Below are positions 54,287 to 61,658 of a stretch of 64,000 bases of DNA, piece after piece. The notes below the pieces were generated by a model. That model did no database searches and was not told the DNA's origin. It was given only the letters and a program-made list of their open reading frames with translations. The stretch spans positions 186,001-250,000 of the forward strand of contig NZ_JBBCAS010000001.1 in NCBI RefSeq assembly GCF_037203765.1, given 5' to 3'. The translations under genes and the position numbers were made by a program. The DNA comes from Sediminicola sp037203765. GTDB lineage: Bacteria > Bacteroidota > Bacteroidia > Flavobacteriales > Flavobacteriaceae. Position 1 is the stretch's first letter; every line of letters begins with the position of its first letter.

Positions 54287-54440
54287 ATTTAAGCATCGAA
54301 TGTTTATCTTTATTTTACCAAATCATGTACAGGGCACCTTAGGAAAATGCCCTTTAAAAAAAAATTACTAAATTTCTTTTTTTACTCAAATATCCCCAAT
54401 TAATCTTACCTTTTTACCGGATTTCGTTAAAAACTAAGGT

Positions 54441-56306
54441 ATGAATAAGCTGTTTTCAAATTTTAAAGGAGATCTTTTTGGCGGCATCACGGCAGGAATT
54501 GTAGCCCTTCCTTTGGCACTTGCCTTTGGCGTAAGTTCAGGAATGGGCCCAAGCGCAGGATTATACGGAGCAATTTTTATTGGATTTTTCGCCGCCCTTT
54601 TTGGTGGAACCAATACCCAAATTTCGGGCCCTACGGCACCGATGACCGCGGTGAGTATGATCATCATAGCCGGTATTGTTGCCGTCAATGACGGAAATTT
54701 GGAAAAAGCCCTTCCGGCCATTTTGACTGTCTTTCTTTTGGCTGGACTAATGCAGGTAGGATTGGGTCTGGTGGGCCTTGGAAAATATATCAAATATATC
54801 CCATACCCCGTGGTCTCAGGATTTATGACGGCCATTGGAGTGATTATCTTGATCACCCAAATATTGCCTTCCTTAGGATATTACCCCAGGGAGGACATGG
54901 ATTTTGTAAAAGATTTTAAGCCCCAAGCCGAAGAGCTGATTTTGGAGAACATCCTAAAAGAAGAGGCAGGTGAGGGTATTTTGGTCCTCGAAGACTTTAA
55001 AACAACCATAGAACGTGCTGAAGCCGTTTCCGAAGAACAAATCATGGAAGAGGCACAGACCTTGGCAGCCAAAGATGCCTCAGGAGTCATGGGGGCTTTA
55101 AGAGTATTGCCAAATGCCCTGCAAAATATCAATTGGTTGGAATTGATACTGGCCTTCTCCACTATTGCGATCATTTATGGTTTTAAAAGAATCACCACTG
55201 CCGTTCCCAGTACTTTGGTGGCATTACTGGTGGTATCCGGTGTTGCTTTTGGTTTTGGCTTGGATTATCGCCCCATAGAACAGATCCCTAGTGGCCTTCC
55301 CCTGCCCAACTTGGAAATATTTACCAAATTTAGTTTGACCGCTATAACCCCATATATTTTTACCGCTTTTACATTGGCCTTATTGGGGGCAATAGATTCC
55401 CTATTAACTTCAGTTGTTGCAGACAACATGACCAAAACAAAGCATCAACCCAACAAAGAATTGGTTGGTCAAGGAATAGGCAACAGTATAGCAGCCGTAT
55501 TCGGAGGAATTCCAGGAGCAGGGGCAACCATCAGGACGGTAGTAAATATTAGTGCTGGTGGTAAAACAAGGTTATCGGGAATGATCGCTGGTATTCTTTT
55601 ATTGATAATCTTATTGGCTTTAGGCCCAGTGGCCTCTCAGATCCCTGCGGCAGTATTGGCCGGGATATTGGTTACCGTGGGAATAGGTGTTATGGACTAC
55701 AAAGGCCTTAAGGCCATCCCGAGCTTGCCAAAGGATATTAAGTTAGGTCCTTTAAAACTGAGCTCAGAAGTTATGGTGATGTTGGTGGTACTGGTTCTTT
55801 CTACCTTTTGGAACCTTGTATATGCTGTTGGTATCGGTTTGATCATTGCTTCTTTGATGTTCATGAAAAAAATGGGGGACCTTACCGCAGAACGTTCCAA
55901 TGTACGAACCCTGCTGAAGGAGAAGGCATGGGCAGATGAAGATAATTTTCCAAAAGAATTATTGGAGAGGGTATTTATCAAACACATCAAAGGACCCCTG
56001 TTCTTTGGTTCTACAAGCGATTTTCAGCAATTGGCCAAACAAATTCCAAATTCCGCGTCAACTGTGATCATAAGAATGGGCAGAATGCAGTATATGGACC
56101 AATCTGGACTTTACGCCATGGAAGACGTTCTGGTAGAGCTAAAAAAGGAAAATATAGTTGTTCTTTTGGTCAATGTACTTAGACAACCGCGTTATATGAT
56201 GGAACGTATTGATATTATTCCAGATTTGATACCTAATGAACACATTTTCAGTTCATTTAACTCCTGTGTCCAATTTGTGAAAAATAGCAATAACAAGAAT
56301 AAATAA
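54441..56306 (+). CDS. SulP-family transporter with a long acidic insert
   Basis: A 621-residue SulP transporter with an STAS domain at its end (IKGPLFFGSTSDFQQLAKQI, MQYMDQSGLYAMEDVLVEL). It is longer than usual because of an insert of about 70 residues (about 148-215, FVKDFKPQAEELILENILKE, VSEEQIMEEAQTLAAKDASG) between membrane helices. The insert is acidic and helix-rich. It follows a terminator and therefore has its own promoter. Similar transporters next to carbonic anhydrase are usually taken as bicarbonate carriers. Confidence 0.9.
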   Translation: MNKLFSNFKGDLFGGITAGIVALPLALAFGVSSGMGPSAGLYGAIFIGFFAALFGGTNTQISGPTAPMTAVSMIIIAGIVAVNDGNLEKALPAILTVFLLAGLMQVGLGLVGLGKYIKYIPYPVVSGFMTAIGVIILITQILPSLGYYPREDMDFVKDFKPQAEELILENILKEEAGEGILVLEDFKTTIERAEAVSEEQIMEEAQTLAAKDASGVMGALRVLPNALQNINWLELILAFSTIAIIYGFKRITTAVPSTLVALLVVSGVAFGFGLDYRPIEQIPSGLPLPNLEIFTKFSLTAITPYIFTAFTLALLGAIDSLLTSVVADNMTKTKHQPNKELVGQGIGNSIAAVFGGIPGAGATIRTVVNISAGGKTRLSGMIAGILLLIILLALGPVASQIPAAVLAGILVTVGIGVMDYKGLKAIPSLPKDIKLGPLKLSSEVMVMLVVLVLSTFWNLVYAVGIGLIIASLMFMKKMGDLTAERSNVRTLLKEKAWADEDNFPKELLERVFIKHIKGPLFFGSTSDFQQLAKQIPNSASTVIIRMGRMQYMDQSGLYAMEDVLVELKKENIVVLLVNVLRQPRYMMERIDIIPDLIPNEHIFSSFNSCVQFVKNSNNKNK

Positions 56307-56329
56307 GTAAACTTGCTGCATTATTCTAT

Positions 56330-56357
56330 TTGGACTGTAATAAAAGTTTTAAATTTG
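56330..56357 (+). promoter_or_regulatory. Promoter of pheS
   Basis: TTG (56330-56332), a 17-bp spacer and TAAATTTG (56350-56357) match the Bacteroidota consensus. Transcription should start near 56361-56364, which leaves a leader of about 150 bases before pheS, unusually long compared with the 10-20 bases seen at other genes here. Confidence 0.75.
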
Positions 56358-56361
56358 CCAG

Positions 56362-56480
56362 CCAAAGCAAGTGGTACGCTTTGGGAATCTTTAAGACAGT
56401 AATTACAATCACTTGTTGAACTGTGTCCTGCTTAACCAGCGCAATAGGTTAAGTAGATCACCGAACAACCGGTAATGTGA
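56362..56480 (+). promoter_or_regulatory. Structured 5' leader of pheS (candidate cis-regulatory RNA)
   Basis: Hairpin 1: CCAAAGC (56362-56368), loop AAGTGGTAC, GCTTTGG (56378-56384). Its loop AAGTG can pair with CACTT at 56410-56414, which would form a pseudoknot. A weaker pair is ACAGT (56396-) with ACTGT (56420-). Hairpin 2: CTTAACC (56431-56437), loop of nine, GGTTAAG (56447-56453). Hairpin 3: ACCG (56460-) with CGGT (56470-), flanked by TCAC and GTGA. The predicted transcription start lies at the first hairpin. No Phe-rich leader peptide is present. The element could be a regulator sensing an unknown signal. Confidence 0.5.
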
Positions 56481-56513
56481 GGCAATGCGTCTCCATAAGC
56501 CATTAAAATGACC

Positions 56514-57533
56514 ATGATAGATCAACTAAAGCAGCATATTTCGGAAGTAGAAAAATTTTCTTCCGACAATTTGGAAGCCATTGAAGCCTTCCGTATCCAA
56601 TATTTAGGCAAAAAAGGGATCCTGAACCATTATTTCGCTGAGTTCAAAAATGTTCCCAATGACCAGAAAAAGGAATTTGGCCAGGTCGTCAACCAACTTA
56701 AAAATGCTGCCACTGATAAGGTCAATTCTTTGAAAGATATTTTGGAGAACAATGTGCTGGAGACCGGAGTTTATGGTGATCTAACAAGGCCCGGTGATCC
56801 TTTGGAACTGGGTGCCAGACATCCCATCTCCATCGTCAAAAATCAGATCATTGAGATATTTTCCAGAATTGGTTTCAATGTCTCTGAAGGTCCTGAAATT
56901 GAAGATGATTGGCACAATTTTACAGCCCTGAACCTACCGGAATATCACCCGGCAAGGGATATGCAGGACACTTTCTTTATACAGACAAACCCAGATATAT
57001 TATTGAGGACACACACCTCTTCGGTTCAGGTGCGCTATATGGAGAACAACAAACCTCCCATTAGGACCATCTCCCCGGGAAGGGTATACAGAAACGAGGC
57101 CATTTCTGCCCGTTCCCATTGTTTCTTTCATCAGGTTGAGGGACTTTACATTGATAAAAATGTATCCTTCGCCGATTTAAAGCAAACACTTCAGTTTTTT
57201 ACCACAGAACTTTTTGGGAAGTCAAAAATTCGTCTAAGACCATCTTACTTCCCCTTTACAGAACCTAGCGCGGAGGTTGACGTTTACTGGGGACTGGAAA
57301 CTGAAACCGACTATAAAATGACCAAAGGAACAGGTTGGTTGGAAATTATGGGATGTGGCATGGTAGATCCCAATGTGTTGAAAAATTGTGGAATCGACCC
57401 CAATGAATACTCAGGTTTTGCTTTTGGGATGGGCATAGATAGGATTGCCCTTTTGTTGCACCAAATTTCAGACATACGATTACTCAGTGAAAACGATATC
57501 CGATTCTTGGAGCAATTCAAAAGTTCTTACTAG
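56514..57533 (+). CDS. pheS: Phenylalanyl-tRNA synthetase alpha subunit
   Basis: The catalytic subunit of the class II (alpha-beta)2 enzyme that charges tRNA-Phe. About 339 residues: an N-terminal coiled-coil tRNA-binding arm (residues 1-85), then class II motifs (GHPISIVK-type ARHPISIVKNQI, HTSSVQVRYME, GRVYRNEAISARSHCFFHQ) and motif 3 (FGMGIDRIALLLHQISDIR). Start: MIDQLK at 56514, which fits the family; an ATG two codons earlier (56508) is an alternative. pheT is not adjacent, as is common in Bacteroidota. Confidence 0.97.
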   Translation: MIDQLKQHISEVEKFSSDNLEAIEAFRIQYLGKKGILNHYFAEFKNVPNDQKKEFGQVVNQLKNAATDKVNSLKDILENNVLETGVYGDLTRPGDPLELGARHPISIVKNQIIEIFSRIGFNVSEGPEIEDDWHNFTALNLPEYHPARDMQDTFFIQTNPDILLRTHTSSVQVRYMENNKPPIRTISPGRVYRNEAISARSHCFFHQVEGLYIDKNVSFADLKQTLQFFTTELFGKSKIRLRPSYFPFTEPSAEVDVYWGLETETDYKMTKGTGWLEIMGCGMVDPNVLKNCGIDPNEYSGFAFGMGIDRIALLLHQISDIRLLSENDIRFLEQFKSSY

Positions 57534-57595
57534 CTTTTTATAAAGTAGTTGTTAGTTACCGAATCTTTATTCTCATTAATCCCCTAAGAACGTCG

Positions 57596-57991
57596 ATGAA
57601 AAAAGATATTGAAATCCCGATTGCCAAAGAGGTCTTTGTAGCTCCTGTCCATGAATGGAACGACGATTTCCTGTCCAAAGATTGGAATGCCTATGTTATC
57701 AACAATAGAAACACCCCCATTGATATGGTCCTGATTGTTTCCAAAGGTTTTGACAAGGACAAGAAAACCTCCACCATGAGACATGGAATAGGCCTTGTAG
57801 GGGCTAAATCCTTTGAGAAAATAGAATTGGTCCAAGAGGATGTACTGCAGTTGGACAATGAGTTTTTTGTGACATTTTTCGCTGATGACAAACTATATGA
57901 AAGGCGGTTTATATTTGAGAAAAACACGGTAAACGAACAGAACCTCGTCCATATACCCATCATCGAAAAAGAGGGCGTTCTTGCCAAATAA
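57596..57991 (+). CDS. Conserved unknown protein downstream of pheS
   Basis: A 131-residue soluble protein (MKKDIEIPIAKEVFVAPVHE, WNAYVINNRNTPIDMVLIVS, MRHGIGLVGAKSFEKIELV, LYERRFIFEKNTVNEQNLVH). It is beta-rich with alternating charged and aromatic residues; no domain is recognised. It lies 62 bp after pheS on the same strand, so it may be co-transcribed. I recall that similar proteins next to pheS are conserved in Flavobacteriaceae and are sometimes misnamed as synthetase subunits. Its stop abuts the convergent YciI gene. Confidence 0.75.
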   Translation: MKKDIEIPIAKEVFVAPVHEWNDDFLSKDWNAYVINNRNTPIDMVLIVSKGFDKDKKTSTMRHGIGLVGAKSFEKIELVQEDVLQLDNEFFVTFFADDKLYERRFIFEKNTVNEQNLVHIPIIEKEGVLAK

Positions 57992-58492
57992 TTACCTCAG
58001 CGAAAATCCTTTTGCTGCCCACCATGGGTGCATCTCTATCAGCAATCTGCCCGCCTTGACCATAGGGTCCAAATGGGCGAGACTGTCTGCCATTTGAAGT
58101 GTGGGCACATTATAGATGGTTATGCCCCGAATTTCTCCTTCGTCCCCAAAGGGTCCAGAAATATCGGCATATCCCAATTCGTACATCCGCCCCAAATGCT
58201 CCAAATGCAAGTTTTGCAAACTATCCAATACTTTGGCGTTCTGATCCCTGTTGGGTCCGGCCTTTAAAAAGGCGATAAAATATTGCTGCATCAATACCGT
58301 ATCCTTGGTCTTTTCATCCACATAGTCAAAAATTTGAAATCCTTTTGACTCCAGCTCTTTTTTCAATTGTGATTTGGAAGGCTGGTCGACAACAATACCA
58401 GAATCCTTTTCCTTCACATGCTGTTTGTGCTCTTGACATGCAGCCAAGGACATAAGTAGTAAAAAAGTGCCTATTACTTTTCTGCTTGCCAT
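57992..58492 (-). CDS. YciI-domain lipoprotein
   Basis: A 166-residue predicted lipoprotein (MASRKVIGTFLLLMSLAAC, lipid Cys about 19), a short linker, then a YciI-like domain (MQQYFIAFLKAGPNRDQNAK, HLGRMYELGYADISGPFGDEG, IYNVPTLQMADSLAHLDPMV). YciI domains have a ferredoxin-like fold with a His/Asp pair that may be catalytic; the pairs HLEHLG and HLDP are present. The export signal is unusual for this family. The gene overlaps the upstream CYTH gene by 19 bases. Confidence 0.82.
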   Translation of the reverse strand: MASRKVIGTFLLLMSLAACQEHKQHVKEKDSGIVVDQPSKSQLKKELESKGFQIFDYVDEKTKDTVLMQQYFIAFLKAGPNRDQNAKVLDSLQNLHLEHLGRMYELGYADISGPFGDEGEIRGITIYNVPTLQMADSLAHLDPMVKAGRLLIEMHPWWAAKGFSLR

Positions 58493-58953
58493 TTTTTAAA
58501 GGGATTTTTGCTCAATTGTGCGTTATAATATTTTGTTTGGCCAGTGACCTCTGCGCCAAGCCATGAGGGTTTTTGATATCTTTCGTCTTCTGTGGTCAAT
58601 TCTACCTCGGCCACAACAAGCCCTTCATTGTCCCCAAAAAACTCATCTACTTCAAATACATGGTCTCCTACCCTGACCTCATAACGAACCTTGTCTATTG
58701 CTCCTGGTTCAGCCAATTGCAATAGTGCTTCTGCCTCATCCAACGGTATTTCCCGTTCCCATTCAAAGCGAGTGGTCCCATTTTGATTGCCCTTCCCCTT
58801 GATGGTCAAATAACCTAGGTTACCCTTGATCCTCACCCTTACGGTACGAAATGGATCGGTATTCAAAAAACCTTGGACAATCCTATTTTTCTGTTGGGCC
58901 TCCTTCTTATATCCTTCGGAAATCACTAAAAATTTACGTTCTATTTCTATCAT
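58474..58953 (-). CDS. CYTH-domain protein (triphosphate tunnel metalloenzyme)
   Basis: A 159-residue CYTH domain protein with the hallmark MIEIERKFLV (ExExK) at the very start, then basic and acidic strands that line the tunnel (VRVRIKGNLGYLTIKG, TTRFEWEREI, RYEVRVGDHVFEVDEFFG, VVAEVELTTEDE). Family members cleave inorganic triphosphate or thiamine triphosphate, or act as adenylyl cyclases; in bacteria of this type triphosphatase activity is the usual finding. Overlaps the YciI gene by 19 bases and is 20 bp from the NAD(P)-binding gene. Confidence 0.92.
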   Translation of the reverse strand: MIEIERKFLVISEGYKKEAQQKNRIVQGFLNTDPFRTVRVRIKGNLGYLTIKGKGNQNGTTRFEWEREIPLDEAEALLQLAEPGAIDKVRYEVRVGDHVFEVDEFFGDNEGLVVAEVELTTEDERYQKPSWLGAEVTGQTKYYNAQLSKNPFKKWQAEK

Positions 58954-58973
58954 CTATTCGCTCATGGCATCTT

Positions 58974-59639
58974 TTAATTTCCAAGTTCCTGGATCTCGTC
59001 TGACTCAATTCTAATTTTATGATAATCGTGGTTGGCCAACCAGATCATGGCCGTGGCGATCGTCTTTGGCGCTATGGAACGATACTTTTCCAATGGCCCT
59101 ACCAACAAAAGGTTAAAGACCCGCATCAGCTGCTTAAAGAGCCACTCTCCCAATCTTTTTTCTTCTCTTTTTCCTCCTATTAAAGATGGCTGCATAATGT
59201 GTGTTTTAGGAATATTATACGCTATCACATCTGTTTCCATTTCGCCCTTTATCCGGTTGTAGAATACCTTACTATTGGGATTGGCCCCAAGGGCAGAAAT
59301 CAAGATCAAGGTTGGAATGCTATTTTCCGTACATAGTTTGGCTGCGCTCAAGGGAATACCATAGTCTATTTCCCTGTAACGCTTCTTATTTGGAGTCTTT
59401 GCCCTAGTGGTCCCAATACAACAGAATACCTCGTCTGCCTTAAATATATTTTTCTGTGTATCGAGCTTGAGGACATCAACCAAATACTCCTTCAACTTAG
59501 GGTGCTTGATATCCACGGCAGACCTAGAGAAAAGGACTACACTTTTATAGCGGTCATCTTTCAGTAGCATGTCCAGCAACAACCTTCCGGTCAATCCCGT
59601 TGCTCCCAGGATTATTGCCGTTTTTTCTTTTGTTTCCAT
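58974..59639 (-). CDS. NAD(P)-binding SDR-type protein (HTATIP2-like)
   Basis: A 221-residue atypical short-chain dehydrogenase. The Rossmann motif is ILGATGLTGRLLLDML, and CIGTTRAKTPNKKRYREIDYG and ALGANPNSKVFYNRIKGEME are typical for the HTATIP2/TIP30 group, whose members bind NADP but have unclear activities. It is divergent from dinB with only 28 bp between the start codons. It leads the transcript with the CYTH and YciI genes. Confidence 0.88.
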   Translation of the reverse strand: METKEKTAIILGATGLTGRLLLDMLLKDDRYKSVVLFSRSAVDIKHPKLKEYLVDVLKLDTQKNIFKADEVFCCIGTTRAKTPNKKRYREIDYGIPLSAAKLCTENSIPTLILISALGANPNSKVFYNRIKGEMETDVIAYNIPKTHIMQPSLIGGKREEKRLGEWLFKQLMRVFNLLLVGPLEKYRSIAPKTIATAMIWLANHDYHKIRIESDEIQELGN

Positions 59640-59663
59640 CCAGTTAAATATAGCTTAATTTTG
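59630..59663 (+). promoter_or_regulatory. Promoter of dinB, predicted to give a leaderless mRNA
   Basis: TTG (59630-59632), a 23-bp spacer and TAATTTTG (59656-59663) fit the consensus. The dinB ATG begins at 59668, four bases after the box. Since the start site normally lies about four bases beyond the G, the transcript would begin at the ATG itself. Confidence 0.6.
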
Positions 59664-59667
59664 CACT

Positions 59668-60765
59668 ATGTCCTATGATTTCCCATTGCGAAAAATTATC
59701 CATGTTGATATGGATGCCTTCTACGCCTCCGTGGAACAGTTGGACCATCCCGAACTTAAAGGAAAACCCTTGGCCGTAGGAGGTGGTGAGACTAGGGGCG
59801 TAGTAGCCGCTGCCAGTTATGAGGCTCGTAAATTTGGTGTACGCAGTGCCATGAGCGGCTATTTGGCAAAAAAAAACTGTCCCGATCTCATTTTTGTTAA
59901 ACCGCGCTTTGCCCGATACAAGGAAATCTCCCAAAAGATTAGGAACATCTTTTTGGAATATACCGATCTGGTGGAACCCTTGTCCCTGGACGAGGCGTAC
60001 TTGGATGTCACGGTCAATAAAAAGGGAAACCCCTCTGCCACCCTTATCGCCCAAGAAATCCGACAGCGAATTTATGACGAACTACAGCTGTCCGCTTCGG
60101 CCGGAATTTCCATCAATAAGTTTATTGCCAAGGTAGCAAGCGACATCAATAAGCCAAACGGTCAGAAAACCGTGAACCCCGAAGAAGTCATATCCTTTTT
60201 GGAAGGTTTGGAAATTAGAAAGTTCTATGGTGTGGGCAAGGTCACGGCCGAAAAAATGTACCGACTGGGTATTTTTACTGGGCTGGACCTTAAAGCCAAA
60301 TCCCAGTCCTTTTTGGAGGAGCATTTTGGAAAAAGTGGACCTTTCTATTACAATGTGGTGCGGGGTATACATCACAGCCCAGTAAAACCCAATAGAATCC
60401 CTAAATCCGTTGGGGCAGAACGCACCTTCGATGAAAATCTGAGCAGTGAGATCTTTATGTTGGAACGTTTGGACAATATAGCCAGGGAACTGGAAAAAAG
60501 ACTGAAAAAATCAACTATTGCGGGAAAAACGGTGACCTTAAAAATTAAATTCAGCGATTTCACCTTACAGACCAGGAGCAAGACACTTCCATTTTTTATT
60601 GCCGACCATGCCCTTATACTGGAAACCACAAAAGAGCTTTTGTATCAAGAAAAATTGGAAAATTCAGTACGCTTACTTGGAATATCGCTTTCCAATTTAA
60701 ATACCGAAAAAAAGGAGAAACACGAGGAACAGACCATATCCGTACAACTTCAGTTTGATTTTTGA
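59668..60765 (+). CDS. dinB: DNA polymerase IV
   Basis: A 365-residue Y-family translesion polymerase. The palm motifs HVDMDAFYASVEQ and SLDEAYLDVT bear the catalytic acidic residues; GGGETRGVVAAASYEARKFG and ASAGISINKFIAKVASD are fingers and thumb signatures, and the little-finger domain follows. The C-terminus ends VQLQFDF, a beta-clamp-binding type sequence (QLxLF-like). It is expressed from a promoter close to its ATG; no LexA-type operator was identified. Confidence 0.95.
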   Translation: MSYDFPLRKIIHVDMDAFYASVEQLDHPELKGKPLAVGGGETRGVVAAASYEARKFGVRSAMSGYLAKKNCPDLIFVKPRFARYKEISQKIRNIFLEYTDLVEPLSLDEAYLDVTVNKKGNPSATLIAQEIRQRIYDELQLSASAGISINKFIAKVASDINKPNGQKTVNPEEVISFLEGLEIRKFYGVGKVTAEKMYRLGIFTGLDLKAKSQSFLEEHFGKSGPFYYNVVRGIHHSPVKPNRIPKSVGAERTFDENLSSEIFMLERLDNIARELEKRLKKSTIAGKTVTLKIKFSDFTLQTRSKTLPFFIADHALILETTKELLYQEKLENSVRLLGISLSNLNTEKKEKHEEQTISVQLQFDF

Positions 60766-61069
60766 GCCTGATCTCCCCACAAAAAGATCCAATAGATGAA
60801 TTTAAAAGTTACCAAAAAGGACTTTAATCTTGTCTATGGATCTTAAAACAATGAAAATTCTGTTGAATTTTTACAATCTACACCACCCTTAAAATGTTCA
60901 TTGTTTAAACAAAAATGTTAATCATTCCTTGAAATTTCCAAACCAACCAAACTTTTTTTACTATTGGTGTAAAATTCTCTATCCCAACCTTTTAATTCCC
61001 TGGTATATTATTTTTATTGGAATAATTAAATAGGGGGATAGTATGGCTATCAAGTTAATCCCATAATTT
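60766..61069. other. Intergenic region between dinB and the PAS protein gene
   Basis: A 304-bp AT-rich gap. It has a perfect 12-bp palindrome TTGTTTAAACAA (60901-60912) with AAATGTT motifs on each side. No gene or terminator was found. Confidence 0.45.
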
Positions 61070-61582
61070 ATGAAACACTACGAAAAAGCGATATCTAAAT
61101 TTTACAGTTCCCTACAATTTAATACGATACCCATTCTTTCATGGGATTTTACCCTACTCAATTTTGGCAATATTTGTAAATACCAAAAGGACATTGATAT
61201 TCTGTCTGCCATTGCCTTTAGCAACCAATGGACCCTTCAGCCCAAATTCAAGGAAGAATTGCAGGATAAGGAGCAGATCATTGTAGTGACCGATGCTACC
61301 TTGAAAATCGTACATGCCACCAATAATATATTTGATATGAATGGTTATACCGTCAATGAAATCATTGGAAAAAGGCCAAAGATGTTCCAAGGCAAGGGAA
61401 CTGACCAAAATACGATAGCAGCCATTTCACGGGCCGTAAAAAACAACCTGCCCTTTGAGGCTAGAGTCTTGAATTACAGAAAAGATGGAAGCGAGTATTG
61501 GTGCGACATCAAAGCACACCCACTATTCAACCAAAAAGGGAAGGTGGTCAATTTTATTGCCTACGAGCGGGAGGTTGCCTAA
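61070..61582 (+). CDS. Short PAS protein, LOV-like without the photoactive Cys
   Basis: A 170-residue protein: a helical N-terminal region (1-65), then one PAS domain (about 68-168). The PAS domain follows the LOV layout closely: GKRPKMFQGKGTDQNTI at the position of the LOV GRNCRFLQG block, and RVLNYRKDGSEYWCDIKAHPL as the second block. The Cys needed for the flavin photo-adduct is replaced by Pro. It has no output domain, so it probably acts through binding to a partner. A convergent terminator to pyk follows. Confidence 0.85.
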   Translation: MKHYEKAISKFYSSLQFNTIPILSWDFTLLNFGNICKYQKDIDILSAIAFSNQWTLQPKFKEELQDKEQIIVVTDATLKIVHATNNIFDMNGYTVNEIIGKRPKMFQGKGTDQNTIAAISRAVKNNLPFEARVLNYRKDGSEYWCDIKAHPLFNQKGKVVNFIAYEREVA

Positions 61583-61599
61583 ACTATTCAGCCCTCAAT

Positions 61600-61636
61600 A
61601 AAAAACCCCAACCAGTATAAAATGGTTGGGGTTTTA
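61600..61636. terminator. Bidirectional terminator between the PAS gene and pyk
   Basis: AAAACCCCAACCA / TGGTTGGGGTTTT stem (13 bp) with an eight-base loop and A/T tracts on both sides, lying between two convergent genes. Confidence 0.93.
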
Positions 61637-61658
61637 TTATGTTCATGTATTGCGCTTA

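Noticed and set aside
56371..56394. Short GTG frame (8 codons) in the pheS leader as an attenuator peptide
   Set aside because: It contains one Phe codon only, has no ribosome site, and starts inside the first hairpin loop.
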